From assembly GCF_002632465.1 (NCBI RefSeq), contig NZ_NIBS01000015.1, positions 34,201 to 98,200 of the forward strand: a stretch of DNA of 64,000 bases, written 5' to 3'. Below, one piece after another: positions 41,558 to 53,011 of this stretch (positions within the stretch are counted from its first letter, which is position 1; the number at the start of each line of letters is the position of its first letter). Under the pieces are notes generated by a model that had not been told where the DNA came from, did no database searches, and saw nothing but the letters and a program-made list of their open reading frames with translations. Both the position numbers and the translations under genes were made by a program. Source of the stretch: Xenorhabdus budapestensis. Its GTDB lineage: Bacteria > Pseudomonadota > Gammaproteobacteria > Enterobacterales > Enterobacteriaceae.

Positions 41558-43993
41558 ATGATTGAACTGGCAACAGCAGGGGCGGAATCTGGCCGCCAGT
41601 TACATAAATTTGGCGGCAGCAGCCTTGCAGATGTGAAATGTTATAAGCGGGTTGCGGATATTATGGCGAATTATAGCCAGCCGGGTGACTTGATGGTGGT
41701 ATCCGCAGCAGGCAGTACGACTAATCAACTGATTGATTGGCTGAAATTGAGTCAGAGTGACCGTATTTCAGCTCATCAAGTTCAGCAATCCTTACGGCGC
41801 TACCAGCAAGAGTTGATCCGCGGATTATTGCCAGAAACTGTTGCTGAAACTCTGATCGCACATTTTGTTGCAGATTTGGAAAGGTTGAGTGCGCTGTTGG
41901 ATAAACCAATTAGTGACATTACCTATTCTGAAGTTGTTGGTCATGGCGAAATATGGTCCGCTCGCCTGATGGCCGCAGTGCTTGAATCACAAGGTATTCC
42001 CAGCACCTGGCTGGATGCGCGCCAATTTCTGCGCGCAGAACGGGCAGCTCAGCCACAAGTTGATGTCAATCTTTCCCAGCCTTTGCTGAGTCAGTTATTA
42101 GTCCAGAATTCCAATAAGCGCTTAGTGGTGACAGGTTTTATTTCCAGTAATCAGAAGGGTGAAACCGTACTATTGGGGCGCAATGGTAGTGATTATTCTG
42201 CAACACAAGTTGGTGCATTAGCTGGTGCTAAAAAAGTGACAATCTGGAGTGATGTGGCCGGGGTTTACAGTGCAGATCCGCGCAAAGTTAAGGATGCGTG
42301 TCTCCTGCCATTATTGCGTCTGGATGAGGCCAGCGAACTGGCTCGTCTGGCGGCTCCTGTACTTCACACCCGTACATTACAGCCAGTTTCCGTCAGCGAT
42401 ATCGATTTGCAATTACGTTGTAGTTATCAGCCTGAGCAAGGCTCTACTCGCATTGAACGAGTTTTGGCGACAGGAACAGGAGTTAAAATCGTTACTAGCC
42501 ACGATGATGTTTGCCTGATTGAGTTGCACTTTTCTTCTGCCCATAACTTTAAACAAATTTATAAAGATATCGACTCGTTGTTAAAGCGTGCTCAAATCCG
42601 TCCTTTGGCGACGGGGCTGCATGCTGACTGCAATCTGATCCAGCTTTGTTATACCTCTGAAGTTGTTAATAGTGCCCTTGATGTTTTGCAGGATGCATCT
42701 TTGCCAGGAAAACTTTCCTTGCGTGAAGGATTATCATTGGTGGCTTTGGTGGGAGCAGGCGTATGCAAAAATCCGCTACATAGCCACCGTTTTTATCAGC
42801 AATTGAAAGACCAACCAGTTGAATTTATCTGGCATGCAGAAGATGACATCAGTCTGGTTGCTGTATTGCGTCTGAGCCAGACATCGCACTTGATTCAGGG
42901 ATTGCACCAGAGCCTGTTCCGGGCAGAAAAACGTATTGGGTTGGTTCTGTTTGGTAAAGGAAATATCGGGTCACGTTGGCTGGAATTGTTTGCACGTGAA
43001 CAGAAAAATATCTCTGCACGCAGTGATTTTGAATTCATTTTAGCGGGAATTGTCGATAGCCGCCGGAGCCTGCTGAACTATCAGGGTATTGACGCAAGTC
43101 GGGCACTGGCATTCTTTAATGATGAAGCCACCATACATGAAGGTGACGAACTGTTTTTATGGATGCGGGCACATCCTTATGATGATTTAGTGGTGTTGGA
43201 TATAACGGCAAGTGAAGAATTGGCGAGTAACTACATAGATTTTGCCAGCTATGGTTTTCATGTGATTAGTGCCAATAAAGCCGCTGGTTCATCTGACAGT
43301 AATATTTACCGCATGATCCGGGATGCTTTTGTAAAAACAGGTCGTCATTGGCTATACAATGCGACCGTCGGTGCCGGGTTGCCAATTAACTATTCTGTCA
43401 GGGACTTGCGGGAAAGCGGGGATACTATCCTGTCTATCAGTGGCATTTTCTCCGGTACTTTATCGTGGTTATTCTTACAGTTTGATGGCTCAGTTCCTTT
43501 CAGTGATCTGGTAGAACAAGCATGGCAACAAGGGTTGACGGAGCCTGATCCTCGTATTGATCTTTCCGGTCAGGATGTGATGCGAAAACTGGTTATCTTG
43601 GCTCGTGAGGCAGGTTATGAGATAGAGTCGGATCAGGTACGGGTAGAATCACTTGTGCCGACAGAAGCCAGTGTTGGTTCTATTGAAGAGTTCTTCGAAA
43701 ACAGTTCTGCTATTAATGAGCAAATGCTGAAACGGTTAGAAGCTGCGCGTGAAATGGGAATGGTACTGCGTTATGTTGCGCGTTTTGATACTAAAGGTAA
43801 GGCGAAAGTCGGGGTGGAAGCTGTGTGCTTAGAACATCCTTTAGCTTCGTTATTGCCGGGGGATAATATCTTTGCCATAGAAAGCCGTTGGTATCGTGAC
43901 AATCCATTGGTTATCCGTGGTCCGGGAGCCGGGCGAGATGTGACTGCCGGGGCAATCCAATCGGATTTGAACCGTTTATCACAACTTTTATAA
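41558..43993 (+). CDS. metL: Bifunctional aspartokinase II / homoserine dehydrogenase II
   Basis: This 811-residue fusion enzyme has an N-terminal aspartokinase (KFGGSSLADV near 17-26, GRNGSDYSAT near 208-217), a degenerate middle ACT region, and a C-terminal homoserine dehydrogenase with GLVLFGKGNIGSRW near 465. SANKAAGSS and VGAGLPINYSVRDL follow. It makes aspartyl phosphate and reduces aspartate semialdehyde for methionine synthesis. GAGG in the end of metB serves as its ribosome site, so the two are coupled. Confidence 0.97.
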   Translation: MIELATAGAESGRQLHKFGGSSLADVKCYKRVADIMANYSQPGDLMVVSAAGSTTNQLIDWLKLSQSDRISAHQVQQSLRRYQQELIRGLLPETVAETLIAHFVADLERLSALLDKPISDITYSEVVGHGEIWSARLMAAVLESQGIPSTWLDARQFLRAERAAQPQVDVNLSQPLLSQLLVQNSNKRLVVTGFISSNQKGETVLLGRNGSDYSATQVGALAGAKKVTIWSDVAGVYSADPRKVKDACLLPLLRLDEASELARLAAPVLHTRTLQPVSVSDIDLQLRCSYQPEQGSTRIERVLATGTGVKIVTSHDDVCLIELHFSSAHNFKQIYKDIDSLLKRAQIRPLATGLHADCNLIQLCYTSEVVNSALDVLQDASLPGKLSLREGLSLVALVGAGVCKNPLHSHRFYQQLKDQPVEFIWHAEDDISLVAVLRLSQTSHLIQGLHQSLFRAEKRIGLVLFGKGNIGSRWLELFAREQKNISARSDFEFILAGIVDSRRSLLNYQGIDASRALAFFNDEATIHEGDELFLWMRAHPYDDLVVLDITASEELASNYIDFASYGFHVISANKAAGSSDSNIYRMIRDAFVKTGRHWLYNATVGAGLPINYSVRDLRESGDTILSISGIFSGTLSWLFLQFDGSVPFSDLVEQAWQQGLTEPDPRIDLSGQDVMRKLVILAREAGYEIESDQVRVESLVPTEASVGSIEEFFENSSAINEQMLKRLEAAREMGMVLRYVARFDTKGKAKVGVEAVCLEHPLASLLPGDNIFAIESRWYRDNPLVIRGPGAGRDVTAGAIQSDLNRLSQLL

Positions 43994-44044
43994 AACATGA
44001 CGCTTTCGGTCGGGATATTTCGCTTTCTATCCCGACTAATCCTC

Positions 44045-44094
44045 CCAATTTGTTTGTTTTCTGATATGACCAAATTGTTTGTTTTCTGGTATGA
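44045..44094. repeat. 25-base tandem duplication before ppc
   Basis: Two adjoining 25-base units (44045-44069 and 44070-44094) share TTGTTTGTTTTCTG and GTATGA or ATATGA endings, differing at three positions. They lie between metL and ppc in what should be the ppc promoter or leader region. Confidence 0.8.
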
Positions 44095-44165
44095 ATAGTG
44101 TGTTTAGAAATAATGTGTTAGAAACAAATAAAACACGCATACAGCAACACAAGGTCAGGAATCAC

Positions 44166-46802
44166 ATGAATCAGCAATATTCCGCAATGCGCAGTAATGT
44201 CAGTATGCTTGGTAAGATACTGGGAGACACGATCAAAGAGGCTCAGGGAAAAGATATTCTTGATAAAGTTGAAACAATAAGGAAGTTATCTAAATCTTCT
44301 CGTGCCGGAAACGAAGCTAATCGCCAGCAACTTTTATCAACACTACAGAATTTATCTAATGATGAATTGCTGCCAGTTGCCAGAGCGTTTAACCAGTTTC
44401 TTAATCTGACCAACGTTGCTGAACAATATCACAATATTTCCCGGCATGGTGAAGCTGCCAGCAATCCTGTGGCATTGGCTGCACTATTTGATCGACTGAA
44501 AAGTAAAAATTTTAATAATGACGATCTGGTTAAGGCAGTTAATGAGCTTTCCATTGAGCTGGTGCTGACAGCACATCCAACAGAAATTGCCCGTCGTACC
44601 CTGATCCATAAATTGGTTGAAGTGAATGCGTGTTTGGCGCAGCTTGATCATGATGATTTAGCCGATTATGAGCGTAATAATATTACGCGTCGTTTACGTC
44701 AGCTTATTGCTCAGTCATGGCATACCGATGAAATCCGCAAAATTCGGCCCACACCGATTGATGAAGCTAAATGGGGTTTTGCGGTGGTGGAAAATAGCTT
44801 ATGGGAAGGCGTTCCTGCATTTTTGCGTGAATTTAATGAGCAATTAGAAGAATCTATTGGTTACAGTCTGCCAGCAGAAGCTGTTCCTATCTGTTTTACT
44901 TCCTGGATGGGGGGAGATCGGGATGGAAATCCTAATGTTACCGCAGAAATTACCCGCCATGTGTTGTTGCTCAGTCGCTGGAAAGCGGCGGATCTGTTCC
45001 TGAAAGATATTCAGATTTTGGTATCAGAGCTTTCCATGTCGGAATGTACGCCAGAACTGCGTCAGATGGCAGGAGGTGATGAGGTTATAGAGCCTTACCG
45101 TGAAATTGCTAAGCAGTTGCGGGCACAATTAAATAGTACACTGACATATCTGGAAAAACGCCTGAAAGGCGAGCAAGTTATCCCCCCTACGGATTTATTG
45201 CTGTATAACGAACAATTGTGGCAGCCACTCTATGCTTGTTATCAATCGTTGAAAGCCTGCGGTATGGAAATTATCGCTAACGGCCAATTACTGGATACCT
45301 TGCGTCGTGTTCGTTGTTTCGGCCTGTCATTGGTGCGTATTGATATCCGGCAGGAAAGTACCCGCCATACTGATGCCATTGCAGAACTGACCCAATATCT
45401 GGAAATGGGTGATTATGCGAGCTGGTCAGAAACCGAAAAACAGGCATTTTTACTGCGCGAACTGAATTCTAAACGTCCGTTGATCCCCCGTGATTGGCAA
45501 CCAAGTGCCGAGACGCAAGAAGTTTTAGAAACCTGCAAAGTGATTGCAGAAACACCACAAGATGCGATTGCGGCATATGTCATTTCCATGGCAAAAATGC
45601 CTTCAGATGTACTGGCGGTGAAGCTATTGCTGAAAGCAGCGGGCTGCCCGTTATCATTGCCTGTTGCACCATTGTTCGAAACCCTTGATGACCTGAATAA
45701 TGCAGAACGTGTTATCCAGCAATTGCTCCGTATCGAATGGTATCGTGAACTGATTCAGGATAAGCAAATGGTCATGATTGGCTATTCTGATTCAGCAAAA
45801 GATGCGGGAGTAATGGCTGCATCCTGGGCTCAATACCGTGCTCAGGATGCGCTGATCAGATTGTGTGAAAAAGAGAGTGTGAAGCTGACACTGTTTCACG
45901 GACGGGGAGGCACAATTGGTCGTGGTGGAGCTCCGGCGCATTCGGCTTTACTTTCTCAACCACCGGGAAGCCTGAAAGGGGGATTGCGTGTAACAGAGCA
46001 GGGCGAAATGATCCGCTTTAAGTTTGGCTTACCACAGGTGACGATCAGCAGTCTGGCGATGTACGCCAGTGCTATTCTGGAAGCTAACTTACTGCCGCCA
46101 CCGGAACCAAAAGCGGAATGGAAACAAGTCATGGACACACTCTCCGATGTTTCCTGCGACATGTATCGTGATTACGTTCGTGAGCAGCCGGAGTTTGTGC
46201 CTTATTTCCGTTCAGCGACACCTGAACCGGAGCTGGCGAAATTACCGTTAGGCTCGCGCCCCGCTAAACGTCGTCCTACAGGTGGTGTTGAAAGCCTGCG
46301 GGCAATCCCGTGGATCTTCGCGTGGACACAAAACCGTCTGATGCTTCCGGCATGGTTGGGGGCGGGAGCAGCACTGCAACACGTAATAGATGTGGGAAAA
46401 CAGGATATCTTGTCAGAAATGTCCCGTGATTGGCCTTTCTTCACTACTCGTATTGCCATGTTGGAAATGGTGTTTGCCAAAGCGGACTTATGGCTGGCGG
46501 AATATTATGACCAACGTTTAGTTGATAAAAAACTGTGGTCACTGGGGATTAAACTTCGTAATCAACTTGTAGCGGATATCGAAACGGTTCTGATGATCTC
46601 ACAGGATGAGCAGTTGATGGCAGATTTACCGTGGATAGCCGAATCTATCGCATTGCGTAATGTATATACCGATCCATTGAACGTCCTACAGGCAGAATTA
46701 TTACAACGCTCCCGTCAGCAGGAACAACCCGACCCTCGTGTGGAACAGGCGCTGATGGTAACAATAGCAGGGGTTGCGGCAGGAATGCGCAATACAGGTT
46801 AG
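44166..46802 (+). CDS. ppc: Phosphoenolpyruvate carboxylase
   Basis: This 878-residue enzyme carboxylates PEP to oxaloacetate to refill the TCA cycle. The catalytic His lies in [12 protein letters not shown] near 138. [24 protein letters not shown] and [14 protein letters not shown] are the conserved PEP and bicarbonate sites. The chain ends in the invariant MRNTG. The Met at 44166 matches E. coli and has AGGA nearby. The frame is open from 44079. In E. coli ppc lies next to argE, farther from metL. Confidence 0.98.
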   Translation: MNQQYSAMRSNVSMLGKILGDTIKEAQGKDILDKVETIRKLSKSSRAGNEANRQQLLSTLQNLSNDELLPVARAFNQFLNLTNVAEQYHNISRHGEAASNPVALAALFDRLKSKNFNNDDLVKAVNELSIELVLTAHPTEIARRTLIHKLVEVNACLAQLDHDDLADYERNNITRRLRQLIAQSWHTDEIRKIRPTPIDEAKWGFAVVENSLWEGVPAFLREFNEQLEESIGYSLPAEAVPICFTSWMGGDRDGNPNVTAEITRHVLLLSRWKAADLFLKDIQILVSELSMSECTPELRQMAGGDEVIEPYREIAKQLRAQLNSTLTYLEKRLKGEQVIPPTDLLLYNEQLWQPLYACYQSLKACGMEIIANGQLLDTLRRVRCFGLSLVRIDIRQESTRHTDAIAELTQYLEMGDYASWSETEKQAFLLRELNSKRPLIPRDWQPSAETQEVLETCKVIAETPQDAIAAYVISMAKMPSDVLAVKLLLKAAGCPLSLPVAPLFETLDDLNNAERVIQQLLRIEWYRELIQDKQMVMIGYSDSAKDAGVMAASWAQYRAQDALIRLCEKESVKLTLFHGRGGTIGRGGAPAHSALLSQPPGSLKGGLRVTEQGEMIRFKFGLPQVTISSLAMYASAILEANLLPPPEPKAEWKQVMDTLSDVSCDMYRDYVREQPEFVPYFRSATPEPELAKLPLGSRPAKRRPTGGVESLRAIPWIFAWTQNRLMLPAWLGAGAALQHVIDVGKQDILSEMSRDWPFFTTRIAMLEMVFAKADLWLAEYYDQRLVDKKLWSLGIKLRNQLVADIETVLMISQDEQLMADLPWIAESIALRNVYTDPLNVLQAELLQRSRQQEQPDPRVEQALMVTIAGVAAGMRNTG

Positions 46803-46817
46803 CTTTTCGTTTACTTG

Positions 46818-46857
46818 ATGATAAAAGCCGAACAGTTTCCCATTCGGCTTTTATCAT
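46818..46857. terminator. Terminator after ppc
   Basis: The perfect 15-base stem ATGATAAAAGCCGAA/TTCGGCTTTTATCAT with a 10-base loop lies 15 bases past the ppc stop. The T-run is within the stem. Confidence 0.85.
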
Positions 46858-47029
46858 CGGTGGGTATGGTAATGAGTTATCAAGCTGGATGGCATATCCT
46901 GAATATCGTTAGTATGGTTATTATTTCTGGGTTTATGTTTTGTTTTTTGTCAAATATAACAGCGTGTATTGATGAGAAATTGTGCATGTATATGTATAAT
47001 TTTCTTGTCCAACATATGGAGGACAAAAT

Positions 47030-47662
47030 ATGAATAACAACAATAAAGATCGGAATAGTTCGATGCCATATTTGATAGAAGATGTAGACTTTAACCTTAA
47101 ATTGCGTCTTTCAGACAAGAACATAGAACAGACTATTTCTTTTCTTGAGAATGGTGCAAAAGATTTTATCTTGCCTGATTTTGTTGTCCCGTACGGATAT
47201 CGTTTTGTTAAGTCATTAAAGCAAGATCAATACCGAATGATCACCATCAGCGATAAACCGGAAACAGTCTATGCCGTTAAACTGATTTTCCGCAGAGATA
47301 TTGTTGTTGATAAAGAAACTTGTACCCAAATTATGGTCTGGCGCACTTTTAGTCCAGAACATCAAGAGGCTGTTAGTGGTTTTCCCCGGCGTTTTTTCAG
47401 ATTTTTGCTTGAGAATTACAGCATTATTGTGACAGATGAAGAGCAAACTGGTGATGGTAAACGTTTTTGGCAGATTATGATCGCCTGGTCTATGTCCGTT
47501 GGTTATCACGTTTATGTTTCTGATGGTGGTGAAATCGATCGTCCGTTAACAGTTGTATCCAGTATGGATGAACTCATTGAGAAGTGGGATAGCTTTTGTT
47601 GGGGAACAGATGCAGATTTACATCGCCATCGTTTGATTGTGATCAGTCAGGAAATTTTGTAA
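47030..47662 (+). CDS. Unrecognised 210-residue protein
   Basis: I do not recognise the family. The frame starts with a strong GGAGG site 9 bases upstream and ends before a terminator at 47702, so it is a real single-gene unit. The protein is soluble, with no signal peptide or membrane segment. It is acidic in the first third (IEDVDFNLKLRLSDKNIEQ) and has aromatic stretches FPRRFFRFLLENY and FWQIMIAWSMSVGYHVYV. The C-terminal part (MDELIEKWDSFCWGTDADLH) has the look of a phage or toxin-immunity type protein, but this is only an impression. It lies in an otherwise conserved region between ppc and metF and so is probably an insertion. No signs of decay. Confidence 0.75.
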   Translation: MNNNNKDRNSSMPYLIEDVDFNLKLRLSDKNIEQTISFLENGAKDFILPDFVVPYGYRFVKSLKQDQYRMITISDKPETVYAVKLIFRRDIVVDKETCTQIMVWRTFSPEHQEAVSGFPRRFFRFLLENYSIIVTDEEQTGDGKRFWQIMIAWSMSVGYHVYVSDGGEIDRPLTVVSSMDELIEKWDSFCWGTDADLHRHRLIVISQEIL

Positions 47663-47701
47663 CCCGTAGGGTGAATTACATTAAAGCCAGAATATAACCA
47701 C

Positions 47702-47731
47702 GCCGAACTACCATCTAGTCCGGCTTTTTTT
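47702..47731 (+). terminator. Terminator after the 210-residue gene
   Basis: The stem GCCGAACTA/TAGTCCGGC with one mismatch and a 5-base loop is followed by seven T. It lies 40 bases after the stop. Confidence 0.8.
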
Positions 47732-47742
47732 AAGGATAAAAA

Positions 47743-48724
<982 letters not shown>

Positions 48725-48889
48725 AAATAGAATGAGCGAAGCAGGATTTTTAGTCAATTAGGAAATGGCTTATTTCCGATGAGGAATATTCAAAGTGATC
48801 AGGAAAGAAATTCATGTTGGGGATTGAATGAAAAATAACCACCGGTGTATTGGGTGTTAAAAGAAAGTTAAAGCAAGGAAAGAGAAGGT

Positions 48890-49699
48890 ATGGATAGTAC
48901 TGAGAATCAATTAGTTGTTAAAAAAGAATTAACTATAGATGAGCAAAAAAGCTTTAGCGATTTTGTCGTATACGTTGATGAAAGTGGTGATCACGGTCTC
49001 ATACAGCTCGATAAAGAGTATCCTGTCTTCGTTTTAGCTTTTTGTATTTTTTACAAAGAACATTATCTTTCAAAAGTAGTGCCAGAGTTACAACGACTTA
49101 AATTTGACTATTTTGGTCATGATCTTGTAATCCTCCATGAACATGAAATCCGCAAAGAAAAAAGAGATTTTACTATTTTTAGGACACGTGAAGCAAAGAA
49201 TCAATTTTTAGAACGGCTCAATAAAATAATCAATGAAAGTAATTTTATATTGTCGGCATGTGTAATTGAAAAGCATAAAATGAATATTAGCAAAGATGAG
49301 GTTCAGAACCCATATCATATCGCATTGCGTTATTGTTTAGAGACGTTATATGATTTTGTAGCAGAAAAAGGCCAGCAGGAACGAGAAACTCACGTTATTG
49401 TGGAACAGCGAGGTTCCAAAGAAGATAAAGAACTTGAACTAGAATTTCTTCAAATTTGTAATGGAGAAAATAAGTATCATAGGAATTTGCCTTTTAAGAT
49501 TAGAATGGCAGCAAAAACAAGCAATTCCTCTGGTTTACAACTTGCTGATCTGGTTGCTAGACCTATTGGCAGGCATATCTTGAAACCAGAACAAGCTAAT
49601 CAAGCATTTGCTATCTTGAAGAAGAAATTCTTTTGTGAAGGAGGAAGAAATAACGTAGGAATAGGTTATAAGCAGTGGGGATTAAAAGTTTTTCCTTAG
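48890..49699 (+). CDS. DUF3800 domain protein
   Basis: This 269-residue protein shows the family's hallmarks: YVDESGDHG near 28-36 and LQLADLVARPIGRH near 222-235. They place acidic residues like an RNase H-type nuclease core. A nuclease function is suggested for the family but not proven. The gene has its own ribosome site (GAGAAGG) and an AT-rich composition. DUF3800 genes are typical of mobile and defence-associated islands, and here it sits alone between metF and argE. No partner gene is beside it. Confidence 0.8.
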   Translation: MDSTENQLVVKKELTIDEQKSFSDFVVYVDESGDHGLIQLDKEYPVFVLAFCIFYKEHYLSKVVPELQRLKFDYFGHDLVILHEHEIRKEKRDFTIFRTREAKNQFLERLNKIINESNFILSACVIEKHKMNISKDEVQNPYHIALRYCLETLYDFVAEKGQQERETHVIVEQRGSKEDKELELEFLQICNGENKYHRNLPFKIRMAAKTSNSSGLQLADLVARPIGRHILKPEQANQAFAILKKKFFCEGGRNNVGIGYKQWGLKVFP

Positions 49700-49846
49700 T
49701 TTCAAATAGCGAAAAACCCCGATGTACTCACCGAGGTTATAACGCCGACCGGGTACTCCCAATCCATTTATGGTAACAATTGTTGCCACTTTTTGATGTA
49801 AAGTCAAGTAAGCTGCTTGATAGAAAAGGTTATTGATTTACCACCT

Positions 49847-51004
49847 TTAATCCACATTCAAACAAAAATGTTCCACAATCTGAGAAATCAATTTTTTCGT
49901 CGGTTCAATCATCGACACTTCTAAATACTCATCAGGCTGATGAGCCTGTTCAATTGAGCCCGGTCCCAAAACCAATGTTGGGCATAACCCCTGAATAAAA
50001 GGGGCTTCGGTACAGTAATTGACTGTCTCTGCTTTTGTTCGCAGCAGTTTTTCGATGACACCTACTAGCTTGTGATTAGTCGGACACTCATAACCCGGAA
50101 TGGGAGGATGAAGCGCTGTAACATTCAGGCGTCCCGGCCAGCGCTGTTTGACAGGCTCTAGTACCTCATTCAGTGCTTCGTTCAAATCCTGCAAAGTGAG
50201 TCCAGGCAGCGGGCGGATATCCATATGCAGTTCGCAACAGGCACAGATACGGTTTGCCGCATCTCCACCGTGGATATGACCAAAATTCATCGTAGGATAG
50301 GGAATAGAGAAAGCCGGATTGTGGTAACGCTCTTGCAAAGTATTGCGTAGTTTCATCAACTGAGTGATGGATTCGTGCATCAAGTCAATGGCATTGACGC
50401 CTCGGGCAGGATCGCTGGAGTGTCCGGATTTACCTTCAATGCGGATAGCGTGGGCAACATGCCCTTTGTGGGCGCGGATAGGTTGTAATGACGTAGGTTC
50501 GCCAATGATGGCAAAATCAGGCCGGATAGTAGAATTGGCTGCGAAATAGCGTGCTCCCGCCATTGATGTTTCTTCATCTGCGGTAGCCAGAATATAAAGA
50601 GGATGAGATAGTTTGCTGGTGTCGATATTCCGCAATGCATCAATAATAAAGGCAAAGAAGCCTTTCATATCAGCAGTGCCCAGTCCATATAATTTGCCGT
50701 TGCGTTCGATCAGTGTGAATGGATCTTGAGTCCAGCGTCCGTCGTCAAATGGTACGGTATCTGTGTGACCACATAATAGTAAACCTCCAGAACCGCTTCC
50801 CAATGTTGCTAGCATATTGAATTTACAGCGGGTTTCCGGAACAGGCTGGATCTCAATTTCAAAACCAATCTCTTTCAGCCAATCAGCCAGTAGATTGATA
50901 ACCACTTCATTGCTTTGATCCAATTCTTCATCCACTGCACTGATAGAAGGCGCAGCAATAAGCTGGTGATATAACTCAATAAATGTTGGTAATTTAATAT
51001 TCAC
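49847..51004 (-). CDS. argE: Acetylornithine deacetylase
   Basis: This 385-residue M20-family zinc hydrolase releases acetate from N-acetylornithine. The first metal His is in [13 protein letters not shown] (near 80), the bridging Asp in [10 protein letters not shown] (near 112) and the catalytic Glu in [12 protein letters not shown] (near 144). It diverges from argCBGH over tandem ARG boxes. Confidence 0.97.
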   Translation of the reverse strand: MNIKLPTFIELYHQLIAAPSISAVDEELDQSNEVVINLLADWLKEIGFEIEIQPVPETRCKFNMLATLGSGSGGLLLCGHTDTVPFDDGRWTQDPFTLIERNGKLYGLGTADMKGFFAFIIDALRNIDTSKLSHPLYILATADEETSMAGARYFAANSTIRPDFAIIGEPTSLQPIRAHKGHVAHAIRIEGKSGHSSDPARGVNAIDLMHESITQLMKLRNTLQERYHNPAFSIPYPTMNFGHIHGGDAANRICACCELHMDIRPLPGLTLQDLNEALNEVLEPVKQRWPGRLNVTALHPPIPGYECPTNHKLVGVIEKLLRTKAETVNYCTEAPFIQGLCPTLVLGPGSIEQAHQPDEYLEVSMIEPTKKLISQIVEHFCLNVD

Positions 51005-51029
51005 TGTTGACAGCCCTTATTCAAGATAG

Positions 51030-51068
51030 TATCAATATTAATGCAATATTATTGAATATAAATTCAAT
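51030..51068. promoter_or_regulatory. Tandem ARG boxes between argE and argC
   Basis: The right box TTGAATATAAATTCAA (51052-51067) is a perfect palindrome and fits the ArgR consensus TGAAT-N4-ATTCA exactly. The left box TCAAT-ATTA-ATGCA (51032-51045) is imperfect. Their centres are 21 bases apart, the standard 18 plus 3 spacing for one ArgR hexamer. A TTGACA at 51008 with a possible -10 near 51030 could drive argC. Confidence 0.88.
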
Positions 51069-51133
51069 TGTATTTTTGGGTTACTACATTGGGTTAATAC
51101 ATACATCGGGTTAATACAAGGTGAATAAATCCC

Positions 51134-52138
51134 ATGCTTAATACGCTGATAGTTGGTGCCAGTGGTTATACCGGAGCAGAGTTAGCAGCATATCTGCAAC
51201 GTCATCCTTATGTCCATCTTTCCGGTCTGATGGTTTCTTCTCAAAGTACTGATGCAGGGAAATGTTTTTCAGAGCTTTATCCACAATATAAAGGGATCCT
51301 GGATTTACCCTTACAGCCGTTGATAGATGTTGCTGAAGCTGCGAATGGTATTGATGTCGTTTTTCTTGCTACGGCTCATGAAGTCAGCCATGACATTGCA
51401 CCGATATTTTTGCAAGCGGGTTGTATCGTCTTTGATTTATCTGGTGCCTATCGCGTACGAAATACACAGTTTTATTCAGAATACTATGGATTTGAGCATA
51501 AAAATACAAACTGGCTTGAGCAGGCAGTATATGGATTGGTGGAATGGCAGGCAGAAGAAATCAAAACTGCCCGGCTTGTTGCGGTTCCGGGCTGTTATCC
51601 CACGGTTTCACAGCTTTCGCTGAAACCTTTGTTGGAAGAAGGTTTGCTGGATACAGAACAGTGGCCTGTGATTAATGCTGTCAGCGGTGTAAGTGGTGCT
51701 GGGCGTAAAGCTTCACTGAATAACAGTTTCTGTGAAGTCAGTTTGCAGCCTTATGGGATTTTTAATCACCGTCATCAACCTGAAATCACGACACATTTAG
51801 GTACAGAGGTAATCTTCACACCTCATTTAGGCAATTTTGCGCGGGGGATCCTTGCCACAATTACCTGTAAGCTGAAATCAGGCGTGACAGAGGAACAAAT
51901 TAGGCAGGCATATCAGCAGGCTTATCACAATAAGCCACTGATCCGGTTGTATGAAAAAGGCGTCCCTGCGTTGAAGGCAGTTGTGGGATTGCCATTTTGT
52001 GATATTGGTTTTGCTGTACAAGGGCAGCACCTGATTATTGTCGGGGCTGAGGATAATTTGCTGAAAGGTGCAGCAGCACAGGCTGTTCAGTGTATGAATA
52101 TCCGGTTCGGACTCGAAGAAACTCAGGCATTGCTTTAA
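51134..52138 (+). CDS. argC: N-acetyl-gamma-glutamyl-phosphate reductase
   Basis: This 334-residue NADPH enzyme is the third step of arginine synthesis. [10 protein letters not shown] at 8-17 is the nucleotide loop. The catalytic Cys154 is in VAVPGCYPT, and FNHRHQPEI holds a substrate residue. It is the first gene of argCBGH. Confidence 0.97.
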   Translation: MLNTLIVGASGYTGAELAAYLQRHPYVHLSGLMVSSQSTDAGKCFSELYPQYKGILDLPLQPLIDVAEAANGIDVVFLATAHEVSHDIAPIFLQAGCIVFDLSGAYRVRNTQFYSEYYGFEHKNTNWLEQAVYGLVEWQAEEIKTARLVAVPGCYPTVSQLSLKPLLEEGLLDTEQWPVINAVSGVSGAGRKASLNNSFCEVSLQPYGIFNHRHQPEITTHLGTEVIFTPHLGNFARGILATITCKLKSGVTEEQIRQAYQQAYHNKPLIRLYEKGVPALKAVVGLPFCDIGFAVQGQHLIIVGAEDNLLKGAAAQAVQCMNIRFGLEETQALL

Positions 52139-52175
52139 TTCAACAATCATTTAATACCGACAGAGGATAAATCCG

Positions 52176-52949
52176 ATGGAGCCGTTAGTTATCAAGTTGG
52201 GTGGTGTGTTATTAGATAGTCACGAAGCGCTGGTGCGGTTATTTTCTACATTACAGTCATATCGAAAAACGCATAAGCGCCCACTGGTAATTGTACACGG
52301 AGGGGGTTGTTTGGTTGATGGCCTGATGCAGAAATTACAGTTACCGATTACGAAGAAGCAAGGTCTGCGTGTAACGCCAGCAGATCAGCTCGACATTATT
52401 ACCGGAACACTGGCAGGTACAGCCAATAAAACTTTGCTCGCCTGGGCGACAAAGTACCGTTTACCTGCCGTTGGCTTGTGTCTGGGGGATGGCGGTATTG
52501 TGAAAGTTTCTCAGCTTGATGAGGAACTTGGTCACACTGGCAGAGCTCATCCCGGTAATCCGGATTTACTGAAACTTTTATTGGATCTCGGCTACATCCC
52601 CATTATCAGCTCTATTGGTATTACTGAAAATGGCGAGTTAATGAATGTCAATGCAGATCAGGCTGCTACAGCTATTGCGCAGGTGTTGCATGCGGATTTG
52701 GTTTTGTTGTCGGATGTCAGTGGCATTCTGGATGGAAAGGGACAACGAATTGCTGAAGTTACGGAAGAAAAAATAAAGCGGCTTATTGAGCAAGGAGTCA
52801 TTACCGACGGCATGATTGTGAAAGTTCATGCAGCATTGGAAGCCGCAAAAACATTAGGGCATCCGGTAGATATTGCAAGCTGGCGTTATGCTGACCAACT
52901 GATTGCGCTATTTAATGGTATACCCGTTGGCACTCGCATTCTGGCATAA
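52176..52949 (+). CDS. argB: Acetylglutamate kinase
   Basis: This 257-residue amino-acid kinase fold enzyme phosphorylates N-acetylglutamate. [10 protein letters not shown] at the start and VHGGGCLVD near 42-50 bind [17 protein letters not shown] near 157-170 and [11 protein letters not shown] near the end complete the site. It has the short form typical of enterobacteria and lies 37 bases after argC. Confidence 0.96.
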   Translation: MEPLVIKLGGVLLDSHEALVRLFSTLQSYRKTHKRPLVIVHGGGCLVDGLMQKLQLPITKKQGLRVTPADQLDIITGTLAGTANKTLLAWATKYRLPAVGLCLGDGGIVKVSQLDEELGHTGRAHPGNPDLLKLLLDLGYIPIISSIGITENGELMNVNADQAATAIAQVLHADLVLLSDVSGILDGKGQRIAEVTEEKIKRLIEQGVITDGMIVKVHAALEAAKTLGHPVDIASWRYADQLIALFNGIPVGTRILA

Positions 52950-53011
52950 CAAGATAGAACAAATTTGGTTTGGCGTTCAACTGAGATGAATAAAAGTAAA
53001 AGGCTATCTCT

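Noticed and set aside
46815..47033. 72-residue plus-strand frame before the 210-residue gene
   Set aside because: It begins inside the ppc terminator stem and overlaps the next gene's start. Its hydrophobic content reflects AT-rich spacer DNA.
49706..49740. Hairpin AAACCCCGATG...CCGAGGTT as terminator of the DUF3800 gene
   Set aside because: The stem is short with a mismatch, and no T-run follows.
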